Source of the DNA: JACPLA01 sp964602055
GTDB taxonomy: Bacteria > Bacteroidota > Ignavibacteria > UBA10030
Reading direction: 5' to 3'
DNA: 36,091 nt
Assembly (NCBI GenBank): GCA_964602055.1
Contig: CAZRPU010000015.1
Location: 1-36,091, forward strand
How positions within the stretch are numbered: the first letter of the stretch is position 1; the number at the start of each line of letters is the position of its first letter. Shown here in pieces: positions 16,314 to 24,616 of the stretch. Below the pieces are notes generated by a model. The model worked only from the letters and a program-made list of their open reading frames with translations. It was not told where the DNA came from and made no database searches. The translations under genes and the position numbers were made by a program.

Positions 16314-17163
16314 ACTCGACGTCCTTCTCGAAACGCCGGTGGTTTCCCCGTTCCTTCCGCGTCCGTTTCGCATTGAAGCGGTTCGCCGGGAAACCCATGA
16401 TGTCTTCACACTTGAGCTCAAGCCGGAGGATGGGATGCCGCTGTCGTTTCGCCCCGGCCAGTTCAACATGCTTTCGCTGCATGGAATGGGAGAAATACCG
16501 ATCTCCATCAGCGGCAATTCCGCGGAGACGGACTCTCTTACCCATACGATTCGCTCCGTAGGCACCGTGACCATGGCGATGAGCAAACTGCGGAGGAAGG
16601 ACCTGGTGGGCGTCCGCGGACCATACGGAACCCCGTGGCCCATCGATGCAGCTGTGGGATTGGACCTCGTCATCGTCGCAGGCGGCATTGGACTTGCTCC
16701 CCTCCGCCCTGTGATCCTCGAGGCACTCGACCGCCGTCAGCAGTTTGGCAAGTTGGTGCTCCTCTATGGTGCGCGGGAACCCGACGATATCATTTTCCCG
16801 AAGGATCTCGAGGAGTGGCGGGGGAGGTTTGATTTCCATGCATTCGTTACGGTCGACCGGGCCCTCGGCGGATGGAAAGGCCATGTCGGCGTCGTCACCA
16901 GTCTCCTGCCAAAGGCCTCATTTGATCCGGCCAATACCCTGGCGATGGTCTGCGGACCGGAGGTGATGATGAGGTTCTCCGTGATGGAGCTTCTCAAACT
17001 GGGCGTCGAGCCCGGTCAGATCTTCCTCTCCATGGAGCGGAACATGAAATGTGGGATCGGTCTGTGCGGCCACTGCCAGTTCGGTCCGTTCTTCGTCTGC
17101 AAAGATGGGCCCGTCTTTTCTCATCCGAGATTGAAACATCTGCTTGGCATCCGGGAGATATAA
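16297..17163 (+). CDS. hydG: Group 3b-type hydrogenase gamma subunit, FAD/NAD(P)-binding reductase
   Basis: A 288-residue ferredoxin-NADP reductase-type protein. The FAD domain shows FRPGQFNMLSL, ISISGNSAETD and VGVRGPYGTPWP. The nucleotide domain shows VIVAGGIGLAPLRPVI and MVCGPEVMMRF. The C-terminus has a [2Fe-2S] motif of the dihydroorotate-dehydrogenase-B type with Cys252, 257, 260 and 268. It is the NAD(P)(H)-reacting subunit of the cytoplasmic hydrogenase. The ATG at 16297 overlaps the upstream gene; a second ATG at 16306 is possible. Two bp separate its stop from the next ATG. Confidence 0.9.
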   Translation: MEPMPELDVLLETPVVSPFLPRPFRIEAVRRETHDVFTLELKPEDGMPLSFRPGQFNMLSLHGMGEIPISISGNSAETDSLTHTIRSVGTVTMAMSKLRRKDLVGVRGPYGTPWPIDAAVGLDLVIVAGGIGLAPLRPVILEALDRRQQFGKLVLLYGAREPDDIIFPKDLEEWRGRFDFHAFVTVDRALGGWKGHVGVVTSLLPKASFDPANTLAMVCGPEVMMRFSVMELLKLGVEPGQIFLSMERNMKCGIGLCGHCQFGPFFVCKDGPVFSHPRLKHLLGIREI

Positions 17164-17165
17164 CC

Positions 17166-17954
17166 ATGGCACGGAAACAAAAACCGAAAATCGCTGTCTG
17201 GAAGTTTGCTTCGTGCGACGGGTGTCAGCTCACACTGCTCAATTGCGAGCGCGAACTTCTGGCAATCGCCGATGCCGTCACCATCGCCTATTTCCCCGAA
17301 GCAACGCGTGCACAGATCAAAGGTCCGTATGACATTTCCCTTGTCGAGGGATCCATCACCACCCCGCATGACGCAGAACGCATCCACCGTATACGCCGCT
17401 CTTCGGCGCTCCTCATCAGTATTGGCGCCTGCGCAACTTCCGGAGGGATTCAGGCACTTCGTAATTTCAAGGATGTCAAGGAATATGCCCGCATTGTCTA
17501 CGCATCGCCCGAATATCTGGAAACGCTCGGTACATCAACTGCCATTGCGGACCATGTGCAGGTCGACTTCGAGCTGAGAGGATGCCCGATCAGCAAGGGG
17601 CAGCTTGTCAGCACCCTTGTTGCTCTGTTGAACGGGCGGAGGCCCGTCCTTCCGTCGGTGAGTGTCTGCGTCGAGTGCAAGCAGAAGGGAAACGTGTGCG
17701 GGCTCGTGACTCACGGACCTCCATGCCTGGGCCCCGTAACGCAGGCAGGATGCGGTGCTCTGTGCCCGACGTATTATCGGGGTTGTTTCGGATGCTTCGG
17801 ACCGAAGGAATCAGCCAACACGGCTTCTCTCAGCGGCTTCTGGTCCGGAGGGGGAATGACAGAAGAGGAATTGATGAGACAGTTCCGGAGCTTCACCGGC
17901 TTTGCAAGGGAATTTCGGAAAGAAAGCGAATCACATGAAATCACGCACCATTAA
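17166..17954 (+). CDS. hydD: Group 3b-type [NiFe] hydrogenase small (delta) subunit
   Basis: A 262-residue small subunit. The proximal cluster ligands are Cys17 and Cys20 (SCDGCQ), Cys89 (GACATSGG) and Cys140 (RGCPISKG). Eight further cysteines (168, 171, 178, 187, 196, 200, 207, 210; CVECKQKGNVC through GCFGCFGP) can bind two more clusters. This three-cluster layout is usual for group 3 small subunits. There is no Tat signal, consistent with a soluble cytoplasmic enzyme. It overlaps the large-subunit gene by 20 bp and relays electrons from the NiFe site to the beta and gamma subunits. Confidence 0.93.
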   Translation: MARKQKPKIAVWKFASCDGCQLTLLNCERELLAIADAVTIAYFPEATRAQIKGPYDISLVEGSITTPHDAERIHRIRRSSALLISIGACATSGGIQALRNFKDVKEYARIVYASPEYLETLGTSTAIADHVQVDFELRGCPISKGQLVSTLVALLNGRRPVLPSVSVCVECKQKGNVCGLVTHGPPCLGPVTQAGCGALCPTYYRGCFGCFGPKESANTASLSGFWSGGGMTEEELMRQFRSFTGFAREFRKESESHEITHH

Positions 17955-19266
17955 GGTCGATCCCCTCGCACGGGTCGAGGGGGAGGGATCCCTTTTTGTC
18001 CAGATGAATGGGAAAGAAGTCGCCGATGTTCAGTTGAAGATTTACGAACCCCCGCGCTTCTTCGAAGCCTTTCTCCGGGATCGGATGTTCACCGAGGCAC
18101 CCGACATTACCGCCCGCATTTGCGGTATTTGCCCCGTTGCCTACCAGATGAGCTCTGTCCAGGCAATGGAACAGGCGTTGAACATCACCGTGAGCGATGG
18201 AGTGCGTCAGCTCCGAAGACTTCTGTACTGCGGAGAGTGGATTGAAAGCCATGCTCTTCATATTTACCTGCTGCACGCGCCTGACTTCGTCGGCATGCCT
18301 GATGCCCTTCAATTGGCACGTCAAAGTCCCGAACTCGTCAAACGGGGGCTTGAACTCAAGAGAATCGGCAATGAAATCATGACCATCGTCGGCGGGAGGG
18401 ATATTCATCCGGTCAACGTCAGAGTGGGGGGATTTTACCGCCTTCCATCCTCCGCAGAGCTTCATGCTTTGCGGGAGAAACTCTTCTGGGCGAAGAATGC
18501 ATCCCTGGAAACAGTCCGCTGGGTGGCCGGGCTCACGTTCCCCTCCTTCGAACGCGACTACGTCTTCGTGGCCCTTCACCACGGCGGGGAATATCCTATG
18601 AACGACGGGCGAATTGTTTCTTCCCTGGGACTGGACATTACCGTGGGCGATTACGAGAAATACTTTTTCGAAGAGCATGTGGAACATTCCAACGCTCTTC
18701 ATTCCACACTGAAGGACGTGGGATCATACTGTGTGGGGCCGTTGGCCCGGTATAATCTGAATTTCAGCACACTGACGCCGATGGCACAGGCAGCGGCCCG
18801 TGAGGCCGGGCTCGGGCCCGAATGCCGCAATCCGTTCAAGAGTATTGTGGTACGCGCCGTCGAGCTGTTGTACGCCTGCGAGGAAGCCCTTCGGCTTGTT
18901 GATGCTTTTGTTCCTCCGCCGGAGCCCGCCGTTTTCGTCCAACCCGGCGCAGGCACCGGAGCCGGCTGTACCGAAGCACCGAGGGGAATTCTGTATCATC
19001 GCTATCGGCTCGATGAGCGCGGATTGATTGCCGACGCAAAGATTGTTCCGCCGACGGCCCAGAATCAGAAGGCGATCGAAGAGGACCTGCGTTTGTACGT
19101 CTCGCAGCGTCTCGAAGAACCCCTGAGCACACTCACGTGGGAGTGCGAGCAAGCCATCCGTAACTACGATCCGTGCATTTCGTGCGCGACTCATTTTCTC
19201 AAGATTGAAATTCAACACGGAGGGAACCATGGCAAAAACAACCGACCTGCAGCGGTATCTCAATAA
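17935..19266 (+). CDS. hydA: Group 3b-type [NiFe] hydrogenase large (alpha) subunit
   Basis: A 443-residue catalytic subunit. The four NiFe ligands are Cys63 and Cys66 (RICGICPVAY) and Cys414 and Cys417 (DPCISCATH). RICGICPVAY instead of the His-containing RxCGxCxxxH is typical of group 3 enzymes. It catalyses reversible H2 oxidation and proton reduction coupled through the other subunits to NAD(P)(H). After His420 the precursor has a 23-residue tail (FLKIEIQ to AVSQ) that the maturation protease should remove. This tail overlaps the next gene by 38 bp. The ATG at 17935 gives MKSRTIKVDPLARVEGEG, the expected N-terminus. Confidence 0.95.
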   Translation: MKSRTIKVDPLARVEGEGSLFVQMNGKEVADVQLKIYEPPRFFEAFLRDRMFTEAPDITARICGICPVAYQMSSVQAMEQALNITVSDGVRQLRRLLYCGEWIESHALHIYLLHAPDFVGMPDALQLARQSPELVKRGLELKRIGNEIMTIVGGRDIHPVNVRVGGFYRLPSSAELHALREKLFWAKNASLETVRWVAGLTFPSFERDYVFVALHHGGEYPMNDGRIVSSLGLDITVGDYEKYFFEEHVEHSNALHSTLKDVGSYCVGPLARYNLNFSTLTPMAQAAAREAGLGPECRNPFKSIVVRAVELLYACEEALRLVDAFVPPPEPAVFVQPGAGTGAGCTEAPRGILYHRYRLDERGLIADAKIVPPTAQNQKAIEEDLRLYVSQRLEEPLSTLTWECEQAIRNYDPCISCATHFLKIEIQHGGNHGKNNRPAAVSQ

Positions 19267-19720
19267 CAACGGCATATCCTATAGAGTGATTGAACATGAT
19301 CCGGCTTTTTCCTCTCACGATGTTTCGATGGCCACGCATATCCCCGAAAACCAGATCGCAAAGGCGATCATCCTCGACATCGACGGAAAGTTCTGGATGG
19401 CCGTACTAAGGGGCGACCATAAGATCAATCTCCACCTCATCAAACAGGCTTTTGGAGCTAAGCAGGTTCATTTGTCGCATGAAGAAGATCTCAGCACCAT
19501 GTTTCCGGATTGTCAGCTTGGAACCATGCCTCCTTTCGGCAACCTCTACGGCGTTCCTGTCCTCGTCGACCAGGCGCTTGCCGAAGATGAAGAAATTTCG
19601 TTCAACGCCTGTTGTTACACCAAAGTCATCAAAATGAAATTCGAGGATTTCCGGAGACTCGTCAATCCCCTCATCGGTGATTATGCCGAGCGTCCGTTCG
19701 TACGGGAAGAAACATGGTAA
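19229..19720 (+). CDS. YbaK/EbsC-type aminoacyl-tRNA deacylase-like protein
   Basis: A 163-residue single YbaK/ProXp-type domain: HDPAFSSHDVSMATHIP, the Lys in QIAKAIILD, HKINLHLIKQAFGAKQ, GTMPPFGNLYGVPVLVD and TKVIKMKFEDF. The family hydrolyses mischarged aminoacyl-tRNAs in trans. GGAGGG precedes the ATG at 19229, inside the end of the large-subunit gene; an in-frame TTG at 19205 is not needed. The protein is encoded within the hydrogenase operon, 9 bp before the zinc-ribbon gene. A tRNA-editing activity is expected from the family; why it is coupled to the hydrogenase is unknown. Confidence 0.82.
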   Translation: MAKTTDLQRYLNNNGISYRVIEHDPAFSSHDVSMATHIPENQIAKAIILDIDGKFWMAVLRGDHKINLHLIKQAFGAKQVHLSHEEDLSTMFPDCQLGTMPPFGNLYGVPVLVDQALAEDEEISFNACCYTKVIKMKFEDFRRLVNPLIGDYAERPFVREETW

Positions 19721-19729
19721 GAGGCAATT

Positions 19730-19897
19730 ATGCCGCAATATGAATATCATTGCCGCGAATGCGGAAACATTTTTTCCCTTTTCACAACCGTTCAGGAACA
19801 CGTCGCGAGACCGGTCCCCTCATGTCCCCGGTGCCAAAGCAAGAACGTCGCGCAGGTCTTTTCCAATGTTTCCGTCATGACTTCGAAGAAGAGTTGA
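19730..19897 (+). CDS. FmdB-like zinc-ribbon small protein
   Basis: A 55-residue protein beginning MPQYEYHCRECGN and continuing CPRCQSKNVAQVFSNV. The two Cys-x2-Cys pairs about 20 residues apart form a zinc ribbon of the FmdB/CxxC_CxxC_SSSS family, which are short regulatory or nucleic-acid-associated proteins of unclear function. It lies 9 bp after the YbaK-like gene and 3 bp before the protease gene, so it is part of the operon. A zinc or nickel handling role would suit the neighbourhood but is unproven. Confidence 0.8.
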   Translation: MPQYEYHCRECGNIFSLFTTVQEHVARPVPSCPRCQSKNVAQVFSNVSVMTSKKS

Positions 19898-19900
19898 GCC

Positions 19901-20410
19901 ATGGAACCGCTGCGGTCAGCATCAGATATCCTGATTATCGGCATTGGATCTGAAATGCGCGGGGACGACGCGGCCGGACTGCTGGCCGTACGTGCGCTTC
20001 GATCAATGAACGTACCTCCATCTGTTTCCACAGCAGAAATGAGCGGAGACGGCACATCCCTGATCGATCTGTGGAGAGGATTTTCTCAGGTGATTCTCAT
20101 CGACGCCGTTACCGCGGGACTTCCGCCCGGGTCAACAATACAAATGGACCTCAGCGGCGAAATTCCCTCCGGTACTTTCTTTGGCGCTTCTTCTCATTCC
20201 GTGGGCATAGCTCAAGCTCTTGCCATCAGCCTTGCCCTTGACGAACTGCCTCCGTCTGTGATCTTGTACGGGATTCAGGCGGGAAATTTCAAAGTCGGTG
20301 CGGCTCCCTCGAAAGAAGTAGAAAAAGCCTCACAGTCTGTGGCTCTTTCCCTTTTGAGCGAATTGCGTCTCTCCCCTTCACTTTCTTCGGTCCATGAAAG
20401 CCTACCATGA
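19901..20410 (+). CDS. Hydrogenase maturation endopeptidase
   Basis: A 169-residue HycI/HybD/HoxW-family protein. It has GIGSEMRGDDAAGLLAVRAL (family GxGNxxxxDDGxG), VILIDAVTAG with the second acidic metal ligand, and ASSHSVGIAQALA with the conserved His, followed by YGIQAGNF. The family cleaves the C-terminal tail of the large subunit after nickel insertion, which fits the 23-residue extension on the alpha subunit encoded nearby. It ends in an ATGA overlap with the HypC-like gene. Confidence 0.88.
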   Translation: MEPLRSASDILIIGIGSEMRGDDAAGLLAVRALRSMNVPPSVSTAEMSGDGTSLIDLWRGFSQVILIDAVTAGLPPGSTIQMDLSGEIPSGTFFGASSHSVGIAQALAISLALDELPPSVILYGIQAGNFKVGAAPSKEVEKASQSVALSLLSELRLSPSLSSVHESLP

Positions 20411-20622
20411 CTCTCCCATCTCTTCCGAACCAACTCACCTTCCAGGGCGAAGTTATTGAAATTGTCGAGGGGAAGGAGGCGAAGATGATGAAGATAAGCC
20501 TGTGGCCGTGCACCATTGATCTTCCGCTTGAAATGTCCGAAGAGCCGCATCTCGGCGATTTTGTCACTGTCAACGCGTCTCTCCTCATCACGGGAGTCGA
20601 ACCGGCTATATTTTTCGATTGA
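20407..20622 (+). CDS. Divergent HypC-like protein lacking Cys2 and the conserved His
   Basis: A 71-residue protein aligning along its length with the HypC-like protein at 24613 and, more distantly, with HypC. It shares FQGEVIEIVEGKEAKMMKIS, a PHLGDFVTV strand and the terminal ITGVEP. It starts MTLPSLPNQL, so the Met-Cys of HypC is missing. The position of the conserved HypC His (YVIVHVGFA) is Asn56 (DFVTVNASLL). A small beta-barrel chaperone is likely. It is coupled to the protease gene by ATGA. Loss of both residues means it should not carry the iron intermediate in the known way. Confidence 0.6.
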   Translation: MTLPSLPNQLTFQGEVIEIVEGKEAKMMKISLWPCTIDLPLEMSEEPHLGDFVTVNASLLITGVEPAIFFD

Positions 20623-20626
20623 GCTC

Positions 20627-21214
20627 ATGATGAAACGCCTTCTTCGATGGATTGTGAACGAGAATGTTGTCGTTGGTTGCATGGGATTTCTTGGAAGCGT
20701 CACCGTCGGCAGTTTTCTCGCGGGTTGGGCCATTCTTGACTGGACCAGCCCGGCCTTCCAGTATCTCGTCTATGGAGCTGGAACAGCGTTGCTGTATGTT
20801 GTATGGAAAAACCGCGGATTTCTTGAGAGCACAACGTATGCCCTTTCTCTTGCGCTCTATTGTGCCATACCGGCGCGCGATCTTTTCCTCGAAACCTTTG
20901 TGAGTTCAGCGCTCTTCTTCTTGTTTGCCTGCTGTTCGTACCCCATCGTTTGGAAAATACTCGGCCGCCGCTTGTCGGCAGGACGATTCCTCATGCTTGC
21001 ACTGCTCTTCGCTCTTTTTGAAATCATCAAGACGCCCCTGCTCGGCATTCTCCTTTCAGCCGAAGATCTCCTGGTTGCCACGAGCGTCAATACTGTCCTC
21101 GGCGGAACAATCGGCCTCGGAGTCGGCGCCGGCATCGAAATTGCCGAGGCACTTTCCCGTACCTCCTGGCTTCAAAAATGGGTGAGGCTCAGGTCATTTC
21201 CCAAATCCCGCTAA
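20627..21214 (+). CDS. Integral membrane protein of unknown function in the hydrogenase operon
   Basis: A 195-residue protein (ATG ATG at 20627/20630, 4 bp after the HypC-like stop, weak Shine-Dalgarno). About five to six hydrophobic helices are visible (roughly 13-36, 43-60, 66-80, 88-108, 117-140, 146-168), with a basic C-terminal tail. A charged segment near the middle (YCAIPARDLFLETF) and SAEDLL lie between helices. No family is recognised. It closes the first block of the hydrogenase locus, which is odd because the hydrogenase has no membrane subunit. It could be a membrane tether, a transporter or an unrelated passenger. Confidence 0.65.
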   Translation: MMKRLLRWIVNENVVVGCMGFLGSVTVGSFLAGWAILDWTSPAFQYLVYGAGTALLYVVWKNRGFLESTTYALSLALYCAIPARDLFLETFVSSALFFLFACCSYPIVWKILGRRLSAGRFLMLALLFALFEIIKTPLLGILLSAEDLLVATSVNTVLGGTIGLGVGAGIEIAEALSRTSWLQKWVRLRSFPKSR

Positions 21215-21387
21215 CCTCCCGAATTTGTTTTCTTCACCCCCTCTCTCCTCGATTCTCCCTGTTTCAGGAATCTTTACGGTTTCCTCCCATTTTTGAGAAA
21301 AACCCCGCCAAAATAGAAGAGAATTCAGGGCATAGCGATGGGGTACAAGAATTGCAGATTCTTCATGAACCACATCCGGGCGACCGC
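21215..21387 (+). promoter_or_regulatory. Gap between the two hydrogenase blocks, possible internal promoter
   Basis: These 173 bp are the only real break in an otherwise overlapping gene string. The frame of hypA is open through part of it, but the translation is not HypA-like. AAGAAT (21347-21352) and ATTCTT (21358-21363) form a 6-bp inverted repeat with a 5-nt spacer about 25 bp before hypA. TTGAGA at about 21293 has no good -10 partner. A second promoter for block B is plausible but not shown. Confidence 0.3.
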
Positions 21388-21744
21388 ATGCATGAGCTTT
21401 CCATAGCCGAGAGCATTCTCGATATCGTTCGCCGAAATGTACCCCAGGAAGAGCTTGTCAACGTTCGAGCTGTCAACATGAAGATCGGCGACATGGCCGG
21501 CGTGATGTGTGACTCCCTTGATTTTTCCTTCACCGCCTTGACAGCAGAAACTCCTCTTGCCGGCGCGTGGCTTTCCATTGACCGTATTCCTTACCGAATT
21601 CGTTGTCACACATGCGATCAGACTGTCGGAAGCGAAGAGGGCCTCGGCGTTTGCCCTCTGTGTCTCGGGACTCGCGTGACCGTCGTATCAGGGACCGAAC
21701 TCCAGGTCGAATCCATTGACATTCATGAATCCGTGGAGGCGTGA
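21388..21744 (+). CDS. hypA: Hydrogenase nickel-insertion protein HypA
   Basis: A 118-residue protein starting with the diagnostic MHELSIAESI, whose His2 binds nickel. The zinc site is two Cys pairs, RCHTCDQ and VCPLCLG, 17 residues apart. It passes nickel to the large subunit together with HypB. I chose the ATG at 21388; a longer frame upstream lacks family similarity. It is coupled to hypB through TGATG at 21742-21746. Confidence 0.93.
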   Translation: MHELSIAESILDIVRRNVPQEELVNVRAVNMKIGDMAGVMCDSLDFSFTALTAETPLAGAWLSIDRIPYRIRCHTCDQTVGSEEGLGVCPLCLGTRVTVVSGTELQVESIDIHESVEA

Positions 21745-22412
21745 TGAGCGTCCTGACCATTGAACGAAAAGTCTTGGAAAAGAATGATGAGGTCGCTGCA
21801 CGCAACCGGGACTTCTTCCGGAAGAAAGGGCTCTTCGTCCTCAATCTCGTCAGTTCCCCGGGATCCGGCAAGACGAGTCTTCTGGAACGTTCGCTGGAAC
21901 ACCTGAAGCGAAGGGTGCCCGTTGCCGTTGTGGAGGGGGACGTTCAGACAGATTTTGACGCTCAGCGCGTTGCTCAGTTTCATGTGCCCGTGGTTCAGAT
22001 CGTTACGAATGGGGGATGCCATTTGGAAGCCAGGCTCGTCGAGGACGCTCTCGGAAGCCTTCCCCTTGATGGTGTCAAGCTCTTGATTATTGAGAATGTC
22101 GGAAATCTCGTCTGTCCCTCGAACTACGATCTCGGCGAAGACATGAAAGTGGTGGTGGCAAGCACGACCGAGGGAGACGACAAACCGCTCAAATATCCGG
22201 GGATGTTCCACAAGGCCGCCGTCCTCATTATTAACAAGATAGATCTTGTCCCGTACGTCAACTCGAAACCGGCAATCCTGAAGGCAAATGCCCTGAAGAT
22301 CAATCCGTCCCTTCGTGTCTTTGAAACGTCATGCACCACCGATGCCGGGATCCCGGAATGGTGTCTGTGGCTTGAGCAACAAGTTTCATCCATTCATCGG
22401 AAGCCGGAATGA
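21744..22412 (+). CDS. hypB: Hydrogenase nickel-incorporation GTPase HypB
   Basis: A 222-residue GTPase with GGAGG upstream of ATG 21744. The P-loop is SSPGSGKT (about 37-44). The switch region has VEGDVQTDFDAQR. The G-domain metal site is Cys92-His93 (GGCHLEA) and Cys124 (VGNLVCPSNYDLGE), with NKIDLVPY for guanine. The N-terminus lacks both the CxxCGC nickel motif and a His-rich stretch, as in many minimal HypB proteins, so nickel storage is not expected. It ends ATGA with hypF. Confidence 0.94.
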   Translation: MSVLTIERKVLEKNDEVAARNRDFFRKKGLFVLNLVSSPGSGKTSLLERSLEHLKRRVPVAVVEGDVQTDFDAQRVAQFHVPVVQIVTNGGCHLEARLVEDALGSLPLDGVKLLIIENVGNLVCPSNYDLGEDMKVVVASTTEGDDKPLKYPGMFHKAAVLIINKIDLVPYVNSKPAILKANALKINPSLRVFETSCTTDAGIPEWCLWLEQQVSSIHRKPE

Positions 22413-24616
22413 ATACAGACCACGACATCCCGAACGCAGAAGATCGTCTCCGTCTTCGCGTTGTCATTCGCGGGGCGGTGCAGGGTGTGGGGTTTCGGCC
22501 TTTTGTGTACCGCCTGGCCACTGAAGCATCTCTGCAGGGATGGGTTTCCAATACTTCCCAGGGAGTGTTTATCGAAGTTGAGGGACAGAAAGAAGCTCTT
22601 GAATCTTTTCTCCTTCGACTCGGACGCGAAAAACCACCGCGGGCCTTCGTTCAGAGCCTCGAATCTTCGTTTCTTGATGTTGCAGGCTTCACAGGTTTTA
22701 CGATACGCGAGAGTGACGACTCAGGATCGAAGAGCGTCTTGGTGCTCCCCGATATCGCCACGTGCCCCGATTGCCTCAAAGAGATTTTCGATATTTCCAA
22801 TCGCCGTTACCTTTATCCTTTCACCAACTGCACAAATTGCGGTCCCCGCTTTACTATTCTCGAAGCGCTGCCGTATGACCGGCCGAATACGTCGATGAAG
22901 GGTTTCACGCTTTGTCCCGCATGCCTCCATGAATATCGGGATCCGGCCGACAGGCGCTTTCACGCCCAGCCCAATGCTTGCCCCGTCTGCGGGCCTTCGG
23001 TTGCTTTGTGGGATCCCTCGGGGAAATCGCTCGGCCTTCACCGGCAGGCGATGATCAATGCTGTGAAAGCGATCAGGGCCGGCAAGATCGTCGCCATCAA
23101 AGGTATCGGCGGATTTCACCTTGTGGTTGATGCACGAAACGATACGGCCGTGCGAGAACTGAGAAAGAGGAAGAACCGGGAAGAAAAACCCTTTGCCCTT
23201 ATGGTGCCGGGGCTCGAGGCGGCAAAAGGCCTTTGCATCGTATCGGACATCGAAGAACGTCTGCTTCTCTCNNNNNNNNNNNNNNNNNNNNNNNNNNNNN
23301 NNNNNNNNNNNNNNNNNNNNNNNNNNNNNNNNNNNNNNNNNNNNNNNNNNNNNNNNNNNNNNNNNNNNNNNGTGTTCCTGGTGCATAACCGCCCCATCGT
23401 CCGTCATGTTGACGATTCCATTGTTCGCGTGATGGGCGGACGCGAGCTCGTCCTCAGACGGGCACGCGGCTACGCTCCACTCCCCATCCCTGTGGCCCTC
23501 GACGCGAGGCCGGTTCTGGCCGTCGGAGGACATCTGAAGAATGCCATTGCACTTGCGTCCGGCGGAAATGCATTCGTCAGCCAGCATATAGGCGACCTTG
23601 AGACGAAGCAGTCCCTCGACGCGTTTCACGCGGTCATTCGGGATTTTGAAACAATGTATGAAACACAGCCGGCCGACGTCGTGTGCGACCTTCATCCCGA
23701 CTATCTTTCGACCAGGTTTGCACGGTCCACCGGGCTTCCCCTTTTTGAAGTTCAGCATCATTACGCCCATGTCGCATCGTGCATGGCCGAGAATGAGCTT
23801 ACAGGAAAAGTCTTGGGCGTATCATGGGACGGTACGGGATACGGCACGGATGAAACGATCTGGGGAGGCGAGTTTCTTCTCACCAACGCAACATCGTATG
23901 ATCGGGTTGCCACGTTCAAGAGATTTCATCTCCCGGGTGGAGAGCAGGCAATCAAGGAACCTCGCAGAACGGCCATTGGCCTGCTTCATGAACTGTACGG
24001 CGAAGCGGAATATTCCCGTCAGGATCTCCTCCCGGTGGCAGCTTTTCCAAAACCCGCTCTCGCTGTCATCCAGCAGATGCTGGCAAAGCGCGTCAACAGT
24101 CCCTTCACATCGAGCGTCGGAAGACTGTTTGATGCAGTCGCCTCCATCATCGGGCTCAGACACACCATTCAATTTGAAGGTCAGGCGGCCATGGAACTGG
24201 AGTTCGCTCTTGCCGGCCAGGAAACCGAGGATTCGTACCCTTTCATCGTGTCGGAAGGTCACCCGATGACGGTCGATTGGGCCCCTCTGATGTTCGACCT
24301 CATCGCCGACCAACAGCACAACCTCCCTGTCGGCGTCATGTCTGCAAAGTTTCATAACACCCTGGCAGAGATCGTGGTCTCCGTTGCCCGCAGGGTCGGG
24401 GAATCCAGGGTCGTGCTCACCGGAGGATGTTTTCAGAACAAGTATCTCACCGAGAGAACGATTCATCTGCTTCGAACTGCAGGATTCCGGCCGTATTGGC
24501 ATCAACGCGTTCCTCCGAACGACGGCGGTATCGCCCTTGGACAACTTTTTGCCCGACAACGCACCGAATCATCATCCACTCTTTCAGAATCCATGCAGCA
24601 GGAGGCAATGCCATGA
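22409..24616 (+). CDS. hypF: Carbamoyltransferase HypF, interrupted by an assembly gap
   Basis: HypF makes the carbamoyl/thiocyanate precursor of the CN ligands. Domains in order: acylphosphatase (VVIRGAVQGVGFRPFVYRLA); two zinc fingers (CPDCLKEIFD to NCTNCGPRFTI, CPACLHEY to NACPVCGPS); YrdC-like (IKAIRAGKIVAIKGIGGFHL onward); then 100 N; the end of the YrdC domain (VHNRPIVRHVDDSIVR); and the Kae1-like domain (HHYAHVASCMAEN, WDGTGYGTDETIWGGEF, GGCFQNKYL, PPNDGGIALGQ). The apparent length of 735 codons is an artefact of the placeholder gap. From the family I expect about 85 residues between the flanks, so roughly 150 bp more than the N run. Nothing suggests a true break in the gene. Confidence 0.92.
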   Translation: MNTDHDIPNAEDRLRLRVVIRGAVQGVGFRPFVYRLATEASLQGWVSNTSQGVFIEVEGQKEALESFLLRLGREKPPRAFVQSLESSFLDVAGFTGFTIRESDDSGSKSVLVLPDIATCPDCLKEIFDISNRRYLYPFTNCTNCGPRFTILEALPYDRPNTSMKGFTLCPACLHEYRDPADRRFHAQPNACPVCGPSVALWDPSGKSLGLHRQAMINAVKAIRAGKIVAIKGIGGFHLVVDARNDTAVRELRKRKNREEKPFALMVPGLEAAKGLCIVSDIEERLLLXXXXXXXXXXXXXXXXXXXXXXXXXXXXXXXXXXVFLVHNRPIVRHVDDSIVRVMGGRELVLRRARGYAPLPIPVALDARPVLAVGGHLKNAIALASGGNAFVSQHIGDLETKQSLDAFHAVIRDFETMYETQPADVVCDLHPDYLSTRFARSTGLPLFEVQHHYAHVASCMAENELTGKVLGVSWDGTGYGTDETIWGGEFLLTNATSYDRVATFKRFHLPGGEQAIKEPRRTAIGLLHELYGEAEYSRQDLLPVAAFPKPALAVIQQMLAKRVNSPFTSSVGRLFDAVASIIGLRHTIQFEGQAAMELEFALAGQETEDSYPFIVSEGHPMTVDWAPLMFDLIADQQHNLPVGVMSAKFHNTLAEIVVSVARRVGESRVVLTGGCFQNKYLTERTIHLLRTAGFRPYWHQRVPPNDGGIALGQLFARQRTESSSTLSESMQQEAMP
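23272..23371. other. Assembly gap of 100 N within hypF
   Basis: Exactly 100 N, the conventional placeholder for a gap of unknown size. Both flanks read in hypF and the frame happens to be kept across it. The missing part should hold the GVMLPYTPLHHLL and TSGN segments of the YrdC-like domain, which are absent from the visible sequence. Confidence 0.98.

Noticed and set aside
21178..21387. N-terminal extension of hypA to give a 188-residue protein
   Set aside because: HypA proteins begin with MHELSIA and the extension has no family similarity; it is simply an open frame in the intergenic gap.
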